This document shows positions 25,808 to 33,705 of a stretch of 64,000 nt of DNA, piece by piece. Under the pieces are notes generated by a model. The model had not been told where the DNA came from, did no database searches, and was given only the letters and a program-made list of their open reading frames with translations. The stretch is from UBA8752 sp964223495 (GTDB taxonomy: Bacteria > Bacteroidota > Bacteroidia > Flavobacteriales_D > Sanyastnellaceae). The position numbers were made by a program, and so were the translations under genes. Each line of letters starts with the position of its first letter. Position 1 is the stretch's first letter. Where the stretch lies: positions 1 through 64,000 of the forward strand of contig CAXQGL010000029.1 of assembly GCA_964223495.1 (NCBI GenBank), read 5' to 3'.

Positions 25808-27133
25808 CTAGACGGCCTTGGATTGCCAATCCCAGCGCGTCAGGAAAATCAGACTTCCCGTGCCCATTCCCGCGAAATAAATCCACTCGACCCACCAGAT
25901 TCTCCAGACGGGCTGTGGGTTGATGAGCGTCATCCAGACGCTGACCACAGTGTACAGCACCAAGGCGCTCACCTCGATGACGAGGGCAGGTGTGGTATGG
26001 CCACTGCCTTGAACCGAGCTGAGCAGGACACTGCTCATGCTGTACAGCATCATGGCCACGAAGATGACGGGGAGCGTCTTGCCTGCTGCAACCAGACCGC
26101 CGTCATCATTGAAGAAGGGGGCTGCCAGGAATTCGGGGTAGAGCAGGCCTCCATGAGCGACCAGCAAGATTCCACAGAAATTCACGAGCATGAGGCGCCT
26201 GATGACCGGAACCACTTCTTCGCGCCGCCCTTCTCCCAGCAGACCACTGACGAAGGTGCGCGTGGTTTGCTGCACCCCTTGCGCGATGACGAAGGCCAGC
26301 ATGAAGAAGTTGCGGGCAATGTGGCTGACCTTGAGCTCGAGGACCCCGACCTGCTCGACGAGGAAGAAGAACATGCTCCAGGTGCCGAGCGTGAGGGTCA
26401 ATTGAAGGATCATGGGCGCGGACAATCGAACCCAGCGCTTGAGTTCTTCGGTCGCAAGCCAGACCGATGCGATCAATTCACGGCCATGGTGGTAAAGAAC
26501 GTGACCGGACAGGACACAAAGTCCCGCGCACTCGGCGGTGAAACTGGCCCAGGCTGCCCCTCGGGCGCCGAGTGCGGGAAAGCCCCATTGACCCGAGATC
26601 AACGCCGCATCACCTGCGATGTTCACCAATCCCGTGGTGACCATGGCCCACATCAGGATGCGGGACCTTGCCGTCCCCATGAAATAGGCATTGAGCATCA
26701 TGATCATGAAAGCGGGAAGGAATCCCCAACGCCGGACGGCCAGGAATTCCCGAAACTCCAGCCCGGTCGCGGCATCCTTGAATATTGCATCCATACCGGT
26801 CTGCAGGAGGAGGTGCATCGTTCCGATCAGCAGTGCGCCCATCACTGCGGTGATGACGAGCCCTGAGCGGAGGATGCTCATGGTTTCCCGGAGGCGTCCC
26901 TCACCCATCCTGCGGGCGATGAGGATCTGCCCGGTGTTGCAGAATCCAGCGCCGATCATGCCCAGTGTGATGTACAGGATGCCCGCATTGCCCGCACCAT
27001 TGAGTGCAGCATCCGATGTGCGGCTCAGGAAAAAATTATCCGTCAGGACCACCAGGAACTGCATGAACGTTCCTGCCGAAACAGGAATGGCCAATTTCAG
27101 GATGGCGGCATAGTCTGTCCTCAGCGTGCTCAT
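25808..27133 (-). CDS. MATE-family multidrug/Na+ antiporter
   Basis: The 441-residue protein has about 12 hydrophobic helices. It has the MATE N-terminal signature (ILKLAIPVSAGTFMQFLVVLTDNFFLS) with the internal duplication visible as LRRWGFL/MMLNAYF-type repeats in the second half. MATE transporters extrude cationic drugs or metabolites against Na+ or H+. The start overlaps the trmH stop by 4 bases (ATGA), so the two are coupled. Substrate is unknown. Confidence 0.88.
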   Translation of the reverse strand: MSTLRTDYAAILKLAIPVSAGTFMQFLVVLTDNFFLSRTSDAALNGAGNAGILYITLGMIGAGFCNTGQILIARRMGEGRLRETMSILRSGLVITAVMGALLIGTMHLLLQTGMDAIFKDAATGLEFREFLAVRRWGFLPAFMIMMLNAYFMGTARSRILMWAMVTTGLVNIAGDAALISGQWGFPALGARGAAWASFTAECAGLCVLSGHVLYHHGRELIASVWLATEELKRWVRLSAPMILQLTLTLGTWSMFFFLVEQVGVLELKVSHIARNFFMLAFVIAQGVQQTTRTFVSGLLGEGRREEVVPVIRRLMLVNFCGILLVAHGGLLYPEFLAAPFFNDDGGLVAAGKTLPVIFVAMMLYSMSSVLLSSVQGSGHTTPALVIEVSALVLYTVVSVWMTLINPQPVWRIWWVEWIYFAGMGTGSLIFLTRWDWQSKAV

Positions 27134-27825
27134 GCTTCGGAATCCACAGCCGGTCCGTCTCCCGGGTTGGCTGCTTCATGGCGCAGCCGCTCCAGCAATC
27201 CCGGAGCATCCTTCACCGTACGCTCAGCCCAATCTCCGAGAATGCGCAAACGGTCGTTTTCAGGGATGCGCCAGTCGAGGTCACTTCTGGAACGTACCCG
27301 ACTGGTGATGGTCTGCAAGGTCAAGGCCGCTGCAACCGAGATGTTGAAGCTCTCGGTGAACCCGAACATGGGAATGCGGACAAAGCAATCGGCCTCGGCC
27401 ATGGCCGCCGCGCTGATTCCGGGACCTTCGGAACCGAATACGAGGGCCAGCGGTTGGTCCAGCGACAATTCCTCCGGAGTGGTGTCATCCGTATGCGGGG
27501 TCGTGCAGCAGATGGCGAATCCCGCTTTCTTGAGTTTCCGCAGTGCGTGGGTGGTGTCGGTATGTCTCCGGATGTCGAGCCACTTGTACGCGCCCTTGGA
27601 CACACCGGGAGACGTCCGATAGGGATTGCTTGCCTCGATGATGTGGGCCTGTTGAATCCCGAAACCGTCACAGCTCCGGAGTACTGCGGAAATGTTGTGG
27701 GGATCGAACAGGTCTTCCGTCACGACCGTCACCCACCGCATGCGCTCTTGAAGGACGGAGTCGAACCGTTCCCGCCGGGCCTCGGTCAGGTAGGAAGAGA
27801 GCAATGCGTACCGATCGTCCATCAT
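27130..27825 (-). CDS. trmH: SpoU/TrmH-family tRNA 2'-O-methyltransferase
   Basis: The start at 27825 (MMDDRYALLSSYLTEARR) is preferred over the longer frame to 27858, which would put the start in the terminator region. The deep trefoil-knot SAM-binding motifs are visible: DPHNISAVLRSCDGFG, LALVFGSEGPGIS and IPMFGFTESFNISVAAAL. This is the SpoU family; TrmH methylates G18 of tRNA, and the length and motif order fit TrmH best, though paralogues with other targets exist. It is separated from HU by a terminator. Confidence 0.85.
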   Translation of the reverse strand: MMDDRYALLSSYLTEARRERFDSVLQERMRWVTVVTEDLFDPHNISAVLRSCDGFGIQQAHIIEASNPYRTSPGVSKGAYKWLDIRRHTDTTHALRKLKKAGFAICCTTPHTDDTTPEELSLDQPLALVFGSEGPGISAAAMAEADCFVRIPMFGFTESFNISVAAALTLQTITSRVRSRSDLDWRIPENDRLRILGDWAERTVKDAPGLLERLRHEAANPGDGPAVDSEA

Positions 27826-27846
27826 CGAAAATCTTGACAAAGAAAA

Positions 27847-27877
27847 TCCCCGGCCCACCGCGAGGGCAAGCCGGGGA
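27847..27877 (-). terminator. Rho-independent terminator after HU gene
   Basis: An 8-bp perfect GC-rich inverted repeat (TCCCCGGC and GCCGGGGA, 15-base spacer) sits 30 bases after the HU stop codon on the minus strand. It is followed on that strand by a T-rich run (ATTTTCTTT). It ends HU transcription before the trmH start. Confidence 0.8.
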
Positions 27878-27906
27878 AATCTTGGCTGTCGCCGAGGAGG
27901 GGTCGA

Positions 27907-28179
27907 TTACTTGACCTTCTCGTTCAACTCAGCACCGGGCTTGAACTTCACCACGTTCTTGGCTGCGATGGTGATTTCCTTGCCGGTTTGGGGGTTGCGG
28001 CCCTTGCGCGCCTCACGGTGCGTCACGGAGAAGGAACCGAATCCAACGAGTGCGACACGCTCACCACCCTTGAGGGCGTTGGAGGTGGCATCGATGAAAG
28101 CGTCGAGTGCGCGACCAGCGTCGGCCTTGCTGATGCCTGCACCTTCGGCCATGGCATCACGGAGTTCTGATTTGTTCAT
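27907..28179 (-). CDS. hupB: HU-family DNA-binding protein
   Basis: The 90-residue protein is a canonical HU/IHF subunit: MNKSELRDAMAEGAGIS with the dimerisation helices, LKGGERVALVGFGSFSV, and the DNA-intercalating arm RKGRNPQTGKEITI with the conserved Pro. It compacts the nucleoid as a homodimer. The closeness to its own promoter element (28208-28215) and terminator marks it as a single-gene unit. Whether it is the HUalpha or HUbeta type cannot be said. Confidence 0.95.
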   Translation of the reverse strand: MNKSELRDAMAEGAGISKADAGRALDAFIDATSNALKGGERVALVGFGSFSVTHREARKGRNPQTGKEITIAAKNVVKFKPGAELNEKVK

Positions 28180-28207
28180 GTTGTTCTTTTTGAGATTGTG
28201 AACCGCT

Positions 28208-28215
28208 CAAATGTA
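28208..28215 (-). promoter_or_regulatory. Bacteroidota-type -7 promoter element for HU gene
   Basis: On the minus strand the sequence TACATTTG matches the Bacteroidota sigma-70 -7 consensus TAnnTTTG exactly. It lies 29 bases upstream of the HU ATG, which predicts a leader of roughly 20 bases. A clear TTG -33 element is not visible at the ideal distance. Confidence 0.6.
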
Positions 28216-28366
28216 TAGGCTAAATCCCGCGCCGACCGCGGCTTTCAGAACGTTTTTATGCATTTTGTGGATAAAGTGGGCCTTGAATTGGAAAAACCCG
28301 GAAAACCAGCAGTGATGCGGGGTCTGCGATGAAACGGACCTTTGCGGCCAACTTTGAACGGAATCA

Positions 28367-28831
28367 ATGTCCGAATCCCGCCCAACCTCACCCATGGATA
28401 TCCCCTTCGAAGCCATGGGCCCCACCGTGGATTTCGAGGTCCCCATGCGCTACAGTGACATGGACCTTTTCGGTCATGTGAACAACGCCCGGTATTTCAC
28501 CTTTCTCGAGGATGCGCGCATCGCATGGTTCGAGGCCTGCGTCCCCGAACCCTGGGATTGGCGAAAGCACGGAGTGTTGGTGGCACGGAATGAAATGGAC
28601 TATCTCAAACCCGTGGAGCCGGGCGACAGGCTGGTGATCCGATTGGGTGCTTCCGGCTTGGGGAATTCGAGCATACATATCAGGTATGAGGGCTACTGCA
28701 TGAAGGGGGGCAGGGAAGACAGCACGGTGTTGGCCTTCCGGGCGGCCACCACGCTCGTCAGTTGGGATACGGAAGCCGGCAAGGTCTGCCGGGTACATGA
28801 GGATTGGCGCAGGACCATTGAAGGAGCCTGA
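28367..28831 (+). CDS. Acyl-CoA thioesterase, 4-hydroxybenzoyl-CoA thioesterase type
   Basis: The 154-residue protein is a single hot-dog-fold domain. The motif RYSDMDLFGHVNNARYFTFLEDAR carries the catalytic Asp and HVNNARYF signature; WFEACVP and the central beta sheet follow. Such enzymes hydrolyse acyl-CoA thioesters. It stands between the divergent HU gene and the surface-protein block; an internal ATG at residue 10 is an alternative start. Substrate is unknown. Confidence 0.88.
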   Translation: MSESRPTSPMDIPFEAMGPTVDFEVPMRYSDMDLFGHVNNARYFTFLEDARIAWFEACVPEPWDWRKHGVLVARNEMDYLKPVEPGDRLVIRLGASGLGNSSIHIRYEGYCMKGGREDSTVLAFRAATTLVSWDTEAGKVCRVHEDWRRTIEGA

Positions 28832-29152
28832 TCGATTTTCAAGTCGTTAGAAACCGGCTTGTTTCCTCCGCCCGGCAACCATTGATTCAGGTTCCGGACT
28901 GGATGCAAATCCGGTACAATTCGCCCGTCCCGGGCCATGTGGGTTCAGGTCGAATGGCGATGCGCTCCCCCCGTTATACCCATGGGTTGATTCGATGCGG
29001 TCAACCACAAGCCTCGGGGAATCAACGGTTCGGACGATAAGATCATGCAGGCGGGTACAGCTGCGAAATGACTCCACGCAATCATGTTCAAAATAGGGCG
29101 CCGCAACATGGTGGCTGCAAACTAAATTCGCTGTGTACATCAGACACGATTC
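28832..29152. other. 321-base intergenic region with several inverted repeats
   Basis: No convincing protein-coding frame is seen. A 97-codon minus-strand frame (28847-29140) has no family features and no plausible start context. The region contains stem-loops, including CTGGAT-GCAA-ATCCGG near 28909 (a GNRA-type loop) and GGTTGA...TCAACC near 28985-29007. A TAAATTCG sequence at 29123-29130 is one base off the TAnnTTTG element and could be the promoter of the following gene. The stretch is a candidate long 5' leader or small RNA; no known riboswitch was identified with confidence. Confidence 0.35.
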
Positions 29153-30904
29153 ATGAAAAAACTCTACACCTTATTGATGGCCATACCGCTGGTTGTGGCC
29201 ACCCAGGCGCAGACCGTGCCGGTCACTTTCAGCGTCGACATGAACTTCGAGACCGTTGCAGCGGAGGGCGTGCATGTGGCAGGCAATTTTCAGGGATGGG
29301 ACCCTGCAGGCACCATGCTGTCTGACGACGACATGGACGGCATCTTCACCGTCACGGTCGATGTCGCTGACACGCTGGGCACCATCCAGTACAAATTCCT
29401 GAACGGCAATGCCTGGGGAGTGGATGAGGCATGTCCGGAGGCCTGCGCTTTTCCTGGCAGCACTGACCGCTATGCAGCCATCGATGGGGCAACGGACCTG
29501 CCTGTCGTCTGCTTCGGCGCCTGCGCGGCGTGCGGCATCACGACGGTGCTCTTCAAGATCGACATGAGCCAGGAGGAAGCCATCAATCCGGTGGGCGTCC
29601 ATATGAATGGAAACTTCAATGGTTGGGACGGGTCCAATTTCCTCATGATGGAGGATGGCGATGGAGACATGATCTACACCTACACTGCCCAAGTGGATGG
29701 TGCGGCACTGAATCCCGTGGACACGCTGCTCTTCAAATTCGTGAATGGCAACGCCTGGGGCTTCGATGAGAATCCCGATGGAGAGTGTGCCAGCCAGGGC
29801 AATCGGTTCATGGCCTTGACCGGTGGTGACATGGTCTATGAGGCCGCGGCGGGTCAGGCTTATTGCTACAACACGTGTGGAAGCTGTGTGGCTCCGACTC
29901 CCGTGACGTTCCGTGTGGACATGAGCACCCAGGCCGCCATCTCGGTCAATGGCGTCTGCGTCGCGGGCAACTTCCAGGGTTGGACTCCGGGGACGGATTT
30001 CCTCACCGATGATGACGGCGACTTGGTTTTTGAGGCCACCATTGATGTGGCACCGGGCGATTACGAATTCAAATTCATCAACGGAAACAACTGGGGGGGA
30101 GACGGCGAAGGCAACATCGACAATGAGAATCCTCCAGGGGATTGCACGAGCAATGGCAACCGGACCTTCAGTGTTGCGGATGAACCCGTCACCGTGCAGT
30201 ATTGCTACAACCAATGCAATGAAAGCTGCGTGGCCGACCCTGACCCGGCACCCATCACTTTCCGCGTCGACATGAGCAACGAGACGGTCTCGGAGACCGG
30301 GGTCTGGTTCATCGGGGGCATCACCTCTCCCCAGTGGCAGGCCGGTGCCCTGGAGATGAGCGATGGAGATGGGGACAACATCTACGAGGTCACCTATGAG
30401 GTTTCAGGAGCGGCATTCTTCGAGTACCGTTATTGCAACGGCGACCCCTATCCCGGGGGTGTTCAGGATGACAGCGTGGCCGAGGTGGGTGATTTCGAGG
30501 CCGGAGGATGTGGTCAGGCCAATCCATTCGGTGAGTTCAATCGCACCCACGTGCGTTCAGGCCAGCCTGAGGAGCTCGGCGCATACTGCTACGGCAGTTG
30601 CCTGGATTGCAATGGCGATTCAGTGGGAACGGTGATCGGCATCGAGGAATTGCAGGACTTCATCGGTCTGGAGGCGTTCCCGAATCCGGCAAGTGATGTG
30701 GTCAACATCCGTGTGGAGGGCATGGTCGGCCTGCTTCAGGTGCGCCTCTATGACCTCACGGGAAAAGCCATGATGACGGATCGCATCCAGGTCCAGACGG
30801 GTACCCTGCTGACGTATGGAGTGTCCGACCTCTCACCGGGCATGTACATCCTTGAAGCCACAGGCGCAACGCGCAGGGCGACATTGCGTGTAACGGTCCA
30901 TTGA
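29153..30904 (+). CDS. T9SS-exported protein with four glycogen-binding-like modules
   Basis: The 583-residue protein has a Sec signal (MKKLYTLLMAIPLVVATQAQ). Four modules of about 110 residues follow (from about residues 23, 132, 249 and 366). Each starts VTFRVDM or similar, then GVxVAGNFQGW, a DDDGD acidic loop, YKFxNGNxWG, and the first three end in a paired-Cys CYNxC segment. The GNFQGW motif is typical of E-set/CBM48-like carbohydrate-binding modules. The last 85 residues (FPNPASDVVNIRV to GMYILEA) form the T9SS type A sorting domain. It is first of four adjacent surface-protein genes. Binding to alpha-glucan is inference from module type. Confidence 0.85.
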   Translation: MKKLYTLLMAIPLVVATQAQTVPVTFSVDMNFETVAAEGVHVAGNFQGWDPAGTMLSDDDMDGIFTVTVDVADTLGTIQYKFLNGNAWGVDEACPEACAFPGSTDRYAAIDGATDLPVVCFGACAACGITTVLFKIDMSQEEAINPVGVHMNGNFNGWDGSNFLMMEDGDGDMIYTYTAQVDGAALNPVDTLLFKFVNGNAWGFDENPDGECASQGNRFMALTGGDMVYEAAAGQAYCYNTCGSCVAPTPVTFRVDMSTQAAISVNGVCVAGNFQGWTPGTDFLTDDDGDLVFEATIDVAPGDYEFKFINGNNWGGDGEGNIDNENPPGDCTSNGNRTFSVADEPVTVQYCYNQCNESCVADPDPAPITFRVDMSNETVSETGVWFIGGITSPQWQAGALEMSDGDGDNIYEVTYEVSGAAFFEYRYCNGDPYPGGVQDDSVAEVGDFEAGGCGQANPFGEFNRTHVRSGQPEELGAYCYGSCLDCNGDSVGTVIGIEELQDFIGLEAFPNPASDVVNIRVEGMVGLLQVRLYDLTGKAMMTDRIQVQTGTLLTYGVSDLSPGMYILEATGATRRATLRVTVH

Positions 30905-30928
30905 TTATCAGGTCGTCAGGAATTTTGA

Positions 30929-30960
30929 GGAAGGGGGCTGCCGGCCCCCTTCCGCATTTC
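30929..30960 (+). terminator. Terminator hairpin after first surface-protein gene
   Basis: A perfect 10-bp stem (GGAAGGGGGC and GCCCCCTTCC) with a 5-base loop occurs 25 bases after the stop, followed by a short T-rich run (GCATTTCTTA). It should uncouple this gene from the next. Confidence 0.78.
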
Positions 30961-31069
30961 TTACATGGGTAGTGGAAATCCCCTGCATCAATTGAAGGTG
31001 AACGGACCTGTTTCTTTACCTGCACCCCCATATATTGCACTTCGATTCACATTAAACAAGAACCAACGC

Positions 31070-33526
31070 ATGAAGCGATTGCTACTCGGTGTTCTTGCAG
31101 CTTTCTGCAGCACCCTTGCTTATTCCCAAGCCACAGAAATTGTCGTCGAGACTTATGCCGAGAATGTCGGCATGGCCGGCGCGGTGGACCTCACGGATTT
31201 CAATACCTACCGGGTGTACGTCAAGTTCGCATCCGATCAGGACTTCCTGGCGGCGGTGTACGGAGATGCCAACGCCCCAACCCGTATCCGTGGAGGCAAC
31301 AACTTCTTTAATTCAGCTTTGGGTGGACTGTCCAACGAGTCCTACAATCCGTTGCTCTTCGCAGCGTTTGTCGACCTCGAATATGACAGCTTCGTGACCA
31401 TCGGCATGGATGCTCCGGCCGACCCGAACAATGGACAGGCCGCCATCAATACGGTGGGTGATCCCGTTGCGAACTGGATTCCGCAATTCGAGCCGGGAGG
31501 GGGTGCCGTGGGATCGGACATTGTCATCGACACCCAGACCGGCGGAAGCTGGTTTCCACTGTTCCCTGACGCCAATGCATATGCAGGGGAAGACAGCCTT
31601 GTGCTCATCGGCCAATTCACCACGGATACGACATTGTATGGGGTGATCAGCATCGCCACCTTCATCGGCGGGGACCAGTCCAACGACAGCCTGGTGACAC
31701 TCCCTTTTAGCAGTGTGGCTGATGCGGTATTCGGTTGCACCGACAGCAATGCTGAAAATTTCGATGCGGGGGCCAATGAGGACAATGGCACTTGCGTCTA
31801 TGCATGCGATTACCCGGCTACGCAGCTGTCCATCACCGGAACCACCTCTGAGGGGGTGAGCTGCAGTGGATCTGCGGATGGTTTCGCGTCCGTCTCGGTC
31901 AGCGGCGGTCAGGGCAGCCTGAGCTACAGCAATGGCATCGTGACGAATGCAACCGGGCTTTTCAGCGGTGTCATCGCTGGAGAGCTCACCCTGACCGTCA
32001 CGGACAATGTGGGTTGCTCCGTGCAGACCACTGTAACGGTGGATTCCCCGGATCCGCTCATTGTGACGGCTAGCCTTTCCGACCCCATCAGCTGCAATGG
32101 TGAGTCCGATGCTGTTTTGAGCGGCTCCAGTTCCGGTGGTACTGGTTCCGTGACCTACAGCCTCGAGATGCCGATGGATACCGGCAGTGGACCCTACTTC
32201 GAGAATGGGTCCGAGGTGCTGCTGTTCGAAAACATCGGAATTGGACTGTACACGGTGTATGCCTTGGACGAGAATGGGTGTGAGGACGACACCCCTGGAA
32301 TCCAGGTGAGCCAACCCCAGCCGTTCAACGTTTATGCCCAAGCTGTAGTACCCACGACCTGTCCCGATTCCGATGACGGCACGGTCATCCTGAATTTCTT
32401 CGGTGGCAGCGGAAATTCCACGACATACAGTGCGGATGGCATCAGTTATGATGCGAACAGCACCTTCGCTCTGGCTCCGGGAACCTATACCTTCTACGCA
32501 CAGGACGTCAATGGTTGTCAGGACACATTGGTGGATGTGGAGGTGACCACGCCAGCAGAGTTCGTGGCGCAACAGGAATTGGTTTCCCCGAGCTGTTTCG
32601 GCTTGATGGATGGTTCCATCACCGTGGAGGTCCAAGGAGGAACCGGCATGATCGATTACGTCATTGATGGAGACACGGTCGCCATGGCGACATTGGATAT
32701 GGTCGGCGCCGGAGTCTATGCGATTGAAGCCGTGGATGCCAATGGTTGTTCCTTCGATGCGAGCGTTGACCTTGCCGGCCCGGCGGAAATCGTGCCGAAT
32801 GGGACCGTCACGGATGTGTTGTGCAGTGACAGTGAGGATGGCGTCATCGACGTGGTAGGCACTGGAGGCACCGGTATGGGCTACATATACAGCATCGACA
32901 ACGGAGCTTTCGGTCCGAATGGAGAGTTCGATGATCTGGCTCCCGGCGAATACACCATCACCGTACAGGATGACAGTGAATGCGAGGGAAGTGCCACATT
33001 CACCGTTTCATCACCGGATGCCATCGACGTCACCGTGGATGCCAACATCGGCGCGAATGAGACCACGAACAACGGGGTGGTGGACATCACCGTGACCGGT
33101 GGAACCGCTCCGTTCGAATTCAGTTGGGAAGGGCCCGGTTTCGAAAGCACCGATGAGGACCCCTCCGGAATGGCGCCTGGTGATTACACGGTGACCATCA
33201 CCGACGCCAACGGCTGCACGTTCACGAGCACGACCATCACCGTCGTGGTGAATGGCCTCGATGAGATGGTCAACATCATTGATGTCACCCTCTTCCCGAA
33301 CCCGACCAACGGAGCATTCGAATTGAACATGTCGGGTCTGAATGGAGAATCGGTCACCGCGGTGTTGGTGGATGGCATTGGACGCGAAGTCAGCCGTGAG
33401 GATCTCGGCAACCTGACCGGACAATTCATACACCGTATGAACCTCAACAATGTGGAGTCCGGCGTCTACTATCTCCGGCTCCAAGTCGACAATGCCTCCA
33501 AGGTGCTTCGCATCGTGAAGCAATAA
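31070..33526 (+). CDS. T9SS-exported SprB-repeat surface protein with novel module
   Basis: The start at 31070 (MKRLLLGVLAAFCSTLAYSQ) gives a good signal peptide; an upstream ATG at 30965 does not. Order: a roughly 180-residue module of unknown type (residues about 25-210, with TYRVYVKF, FLAAVYGDAN, YDSFVTIGM and IVIDTQTGGSW), one GCTDSNAENFD Cys-rich repeat, six SprB-like Ig repeats (each with CxGxxDG, GGTG and GxYTxxxxDxNGC, the last one just before the C-terminus), then a T9SS type A sorting domain (FPNPTNGAFELNM). SprB repeats occur in adhesins of gliding Flavobacteriia. Likely cell-surface adhesin or matrix protein. Confidence 0.85.
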   Translation: MKRLLLGVLAAFCSTLAYSQATEIVVETYAENVGMAGAVDLTDFNTYRVYVKFASDQDFLAAVYGDANAPTRIRGGNNFFNSALGGLSNESYNPLLFAAFVDLEYDSFVTIGMDAPADPNNGQAAINTVGDPVANWIPQFEPGGGAVGSDIVIDTQTGGSWFPLFPDANAYAGEDSLVLIGQFTTDTTLYGVISIATFIGGDQSNDSLVTLPFSSVADAVFGCTDSNAENFDAGANEDNGTCVYACDYPATQLSITGTTSEGVSCSGSADGFASVSVSGGQGSLSYSNGIVTNATGLFSGVIAGELTLTVTDNVGCSVQTTVTVDSPDPLIVTASLSDPISCNGESDAVLSGSSSGGTGSVTYSLEMPMDTGSGPYFENGSEVLLFENIGIGLYTVYALDENGCEDDTPGIQVSQPQPFNVYAQAVVPTTCPDSDDGTVILNFFGGSGNSTTYSADGISYDANSTFALAPGTYTFYAQDVNGCQDTLVDVEVTTPAEFVAQQELVSPSCFGLMDGSITVEVQGGTGMIDYVIDGDTVAMATLDMVGAGVYAIEAVDANGCSFDASVDLAGPAEIVPNGTVTDVLCSDSEDGVIDVVGTGGTGMGYIYSIDNGAFGPNGEFDDLAPGEYTITVQDDSECEGSATFTVSSPDAIDVTVDANIGANETTNNGVVDITVTGGTAPFEFSWEGPGFESTDEDPSGMAPGDYTVTITDANGCTFTSTTITVVVNGLDEMVNIIDVTLFPNPTNGAFELNMSGLNGESVTAVLVDGIGREVSREDLGNLTGQFIHRMNLNNVESGVYYLRLQVDNASKVLRIVKQ

Positions 33527-33547
33527 GTCGAATCACATTGCACATGT

Positions 33548-33579
33548 AAAAGGGCAGCCCACCAAGGCTGCCCTTTTTC
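33548..33579 (+). terminator. Terminator hairpin after second surface-protein gene
   Basis: AGGGCAGCC and GGCTGCCCT form a 9-bp stem, extended by AAA/TTT, followed by a T run (CCCTTTTTCG) 25 bases after the stop codon. This is a textbook intrinsic terminator. Confidence 0.85.
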
Positions 33580-33705
33580 GTGCCGTGAAATCGTATAATC
33601 TCAACTCATTCAGAATTGAATGTTGAAAGGAGAGCGCATTCCTACGTCTCACGTTTCATTTCTCGAAGGATTTTGCACCTGACGAATTGAACCAACCCCA
33701 ATCTT

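Noticed and set aside
28895..28975. Possible cobalamin riboswitch
   Set aside because: Only a short TGCAAATCCGGTACA segment resembles the conserved core, and the GGGAA and CCCGC-ACTGT elements are not convincingly present; kept as a weak note only.
28847..29140. Minus-strand 97-codon frame in the intergenic gap
   Set aside because: No start context, family features or supportive neighbours; more likely a chance frame.
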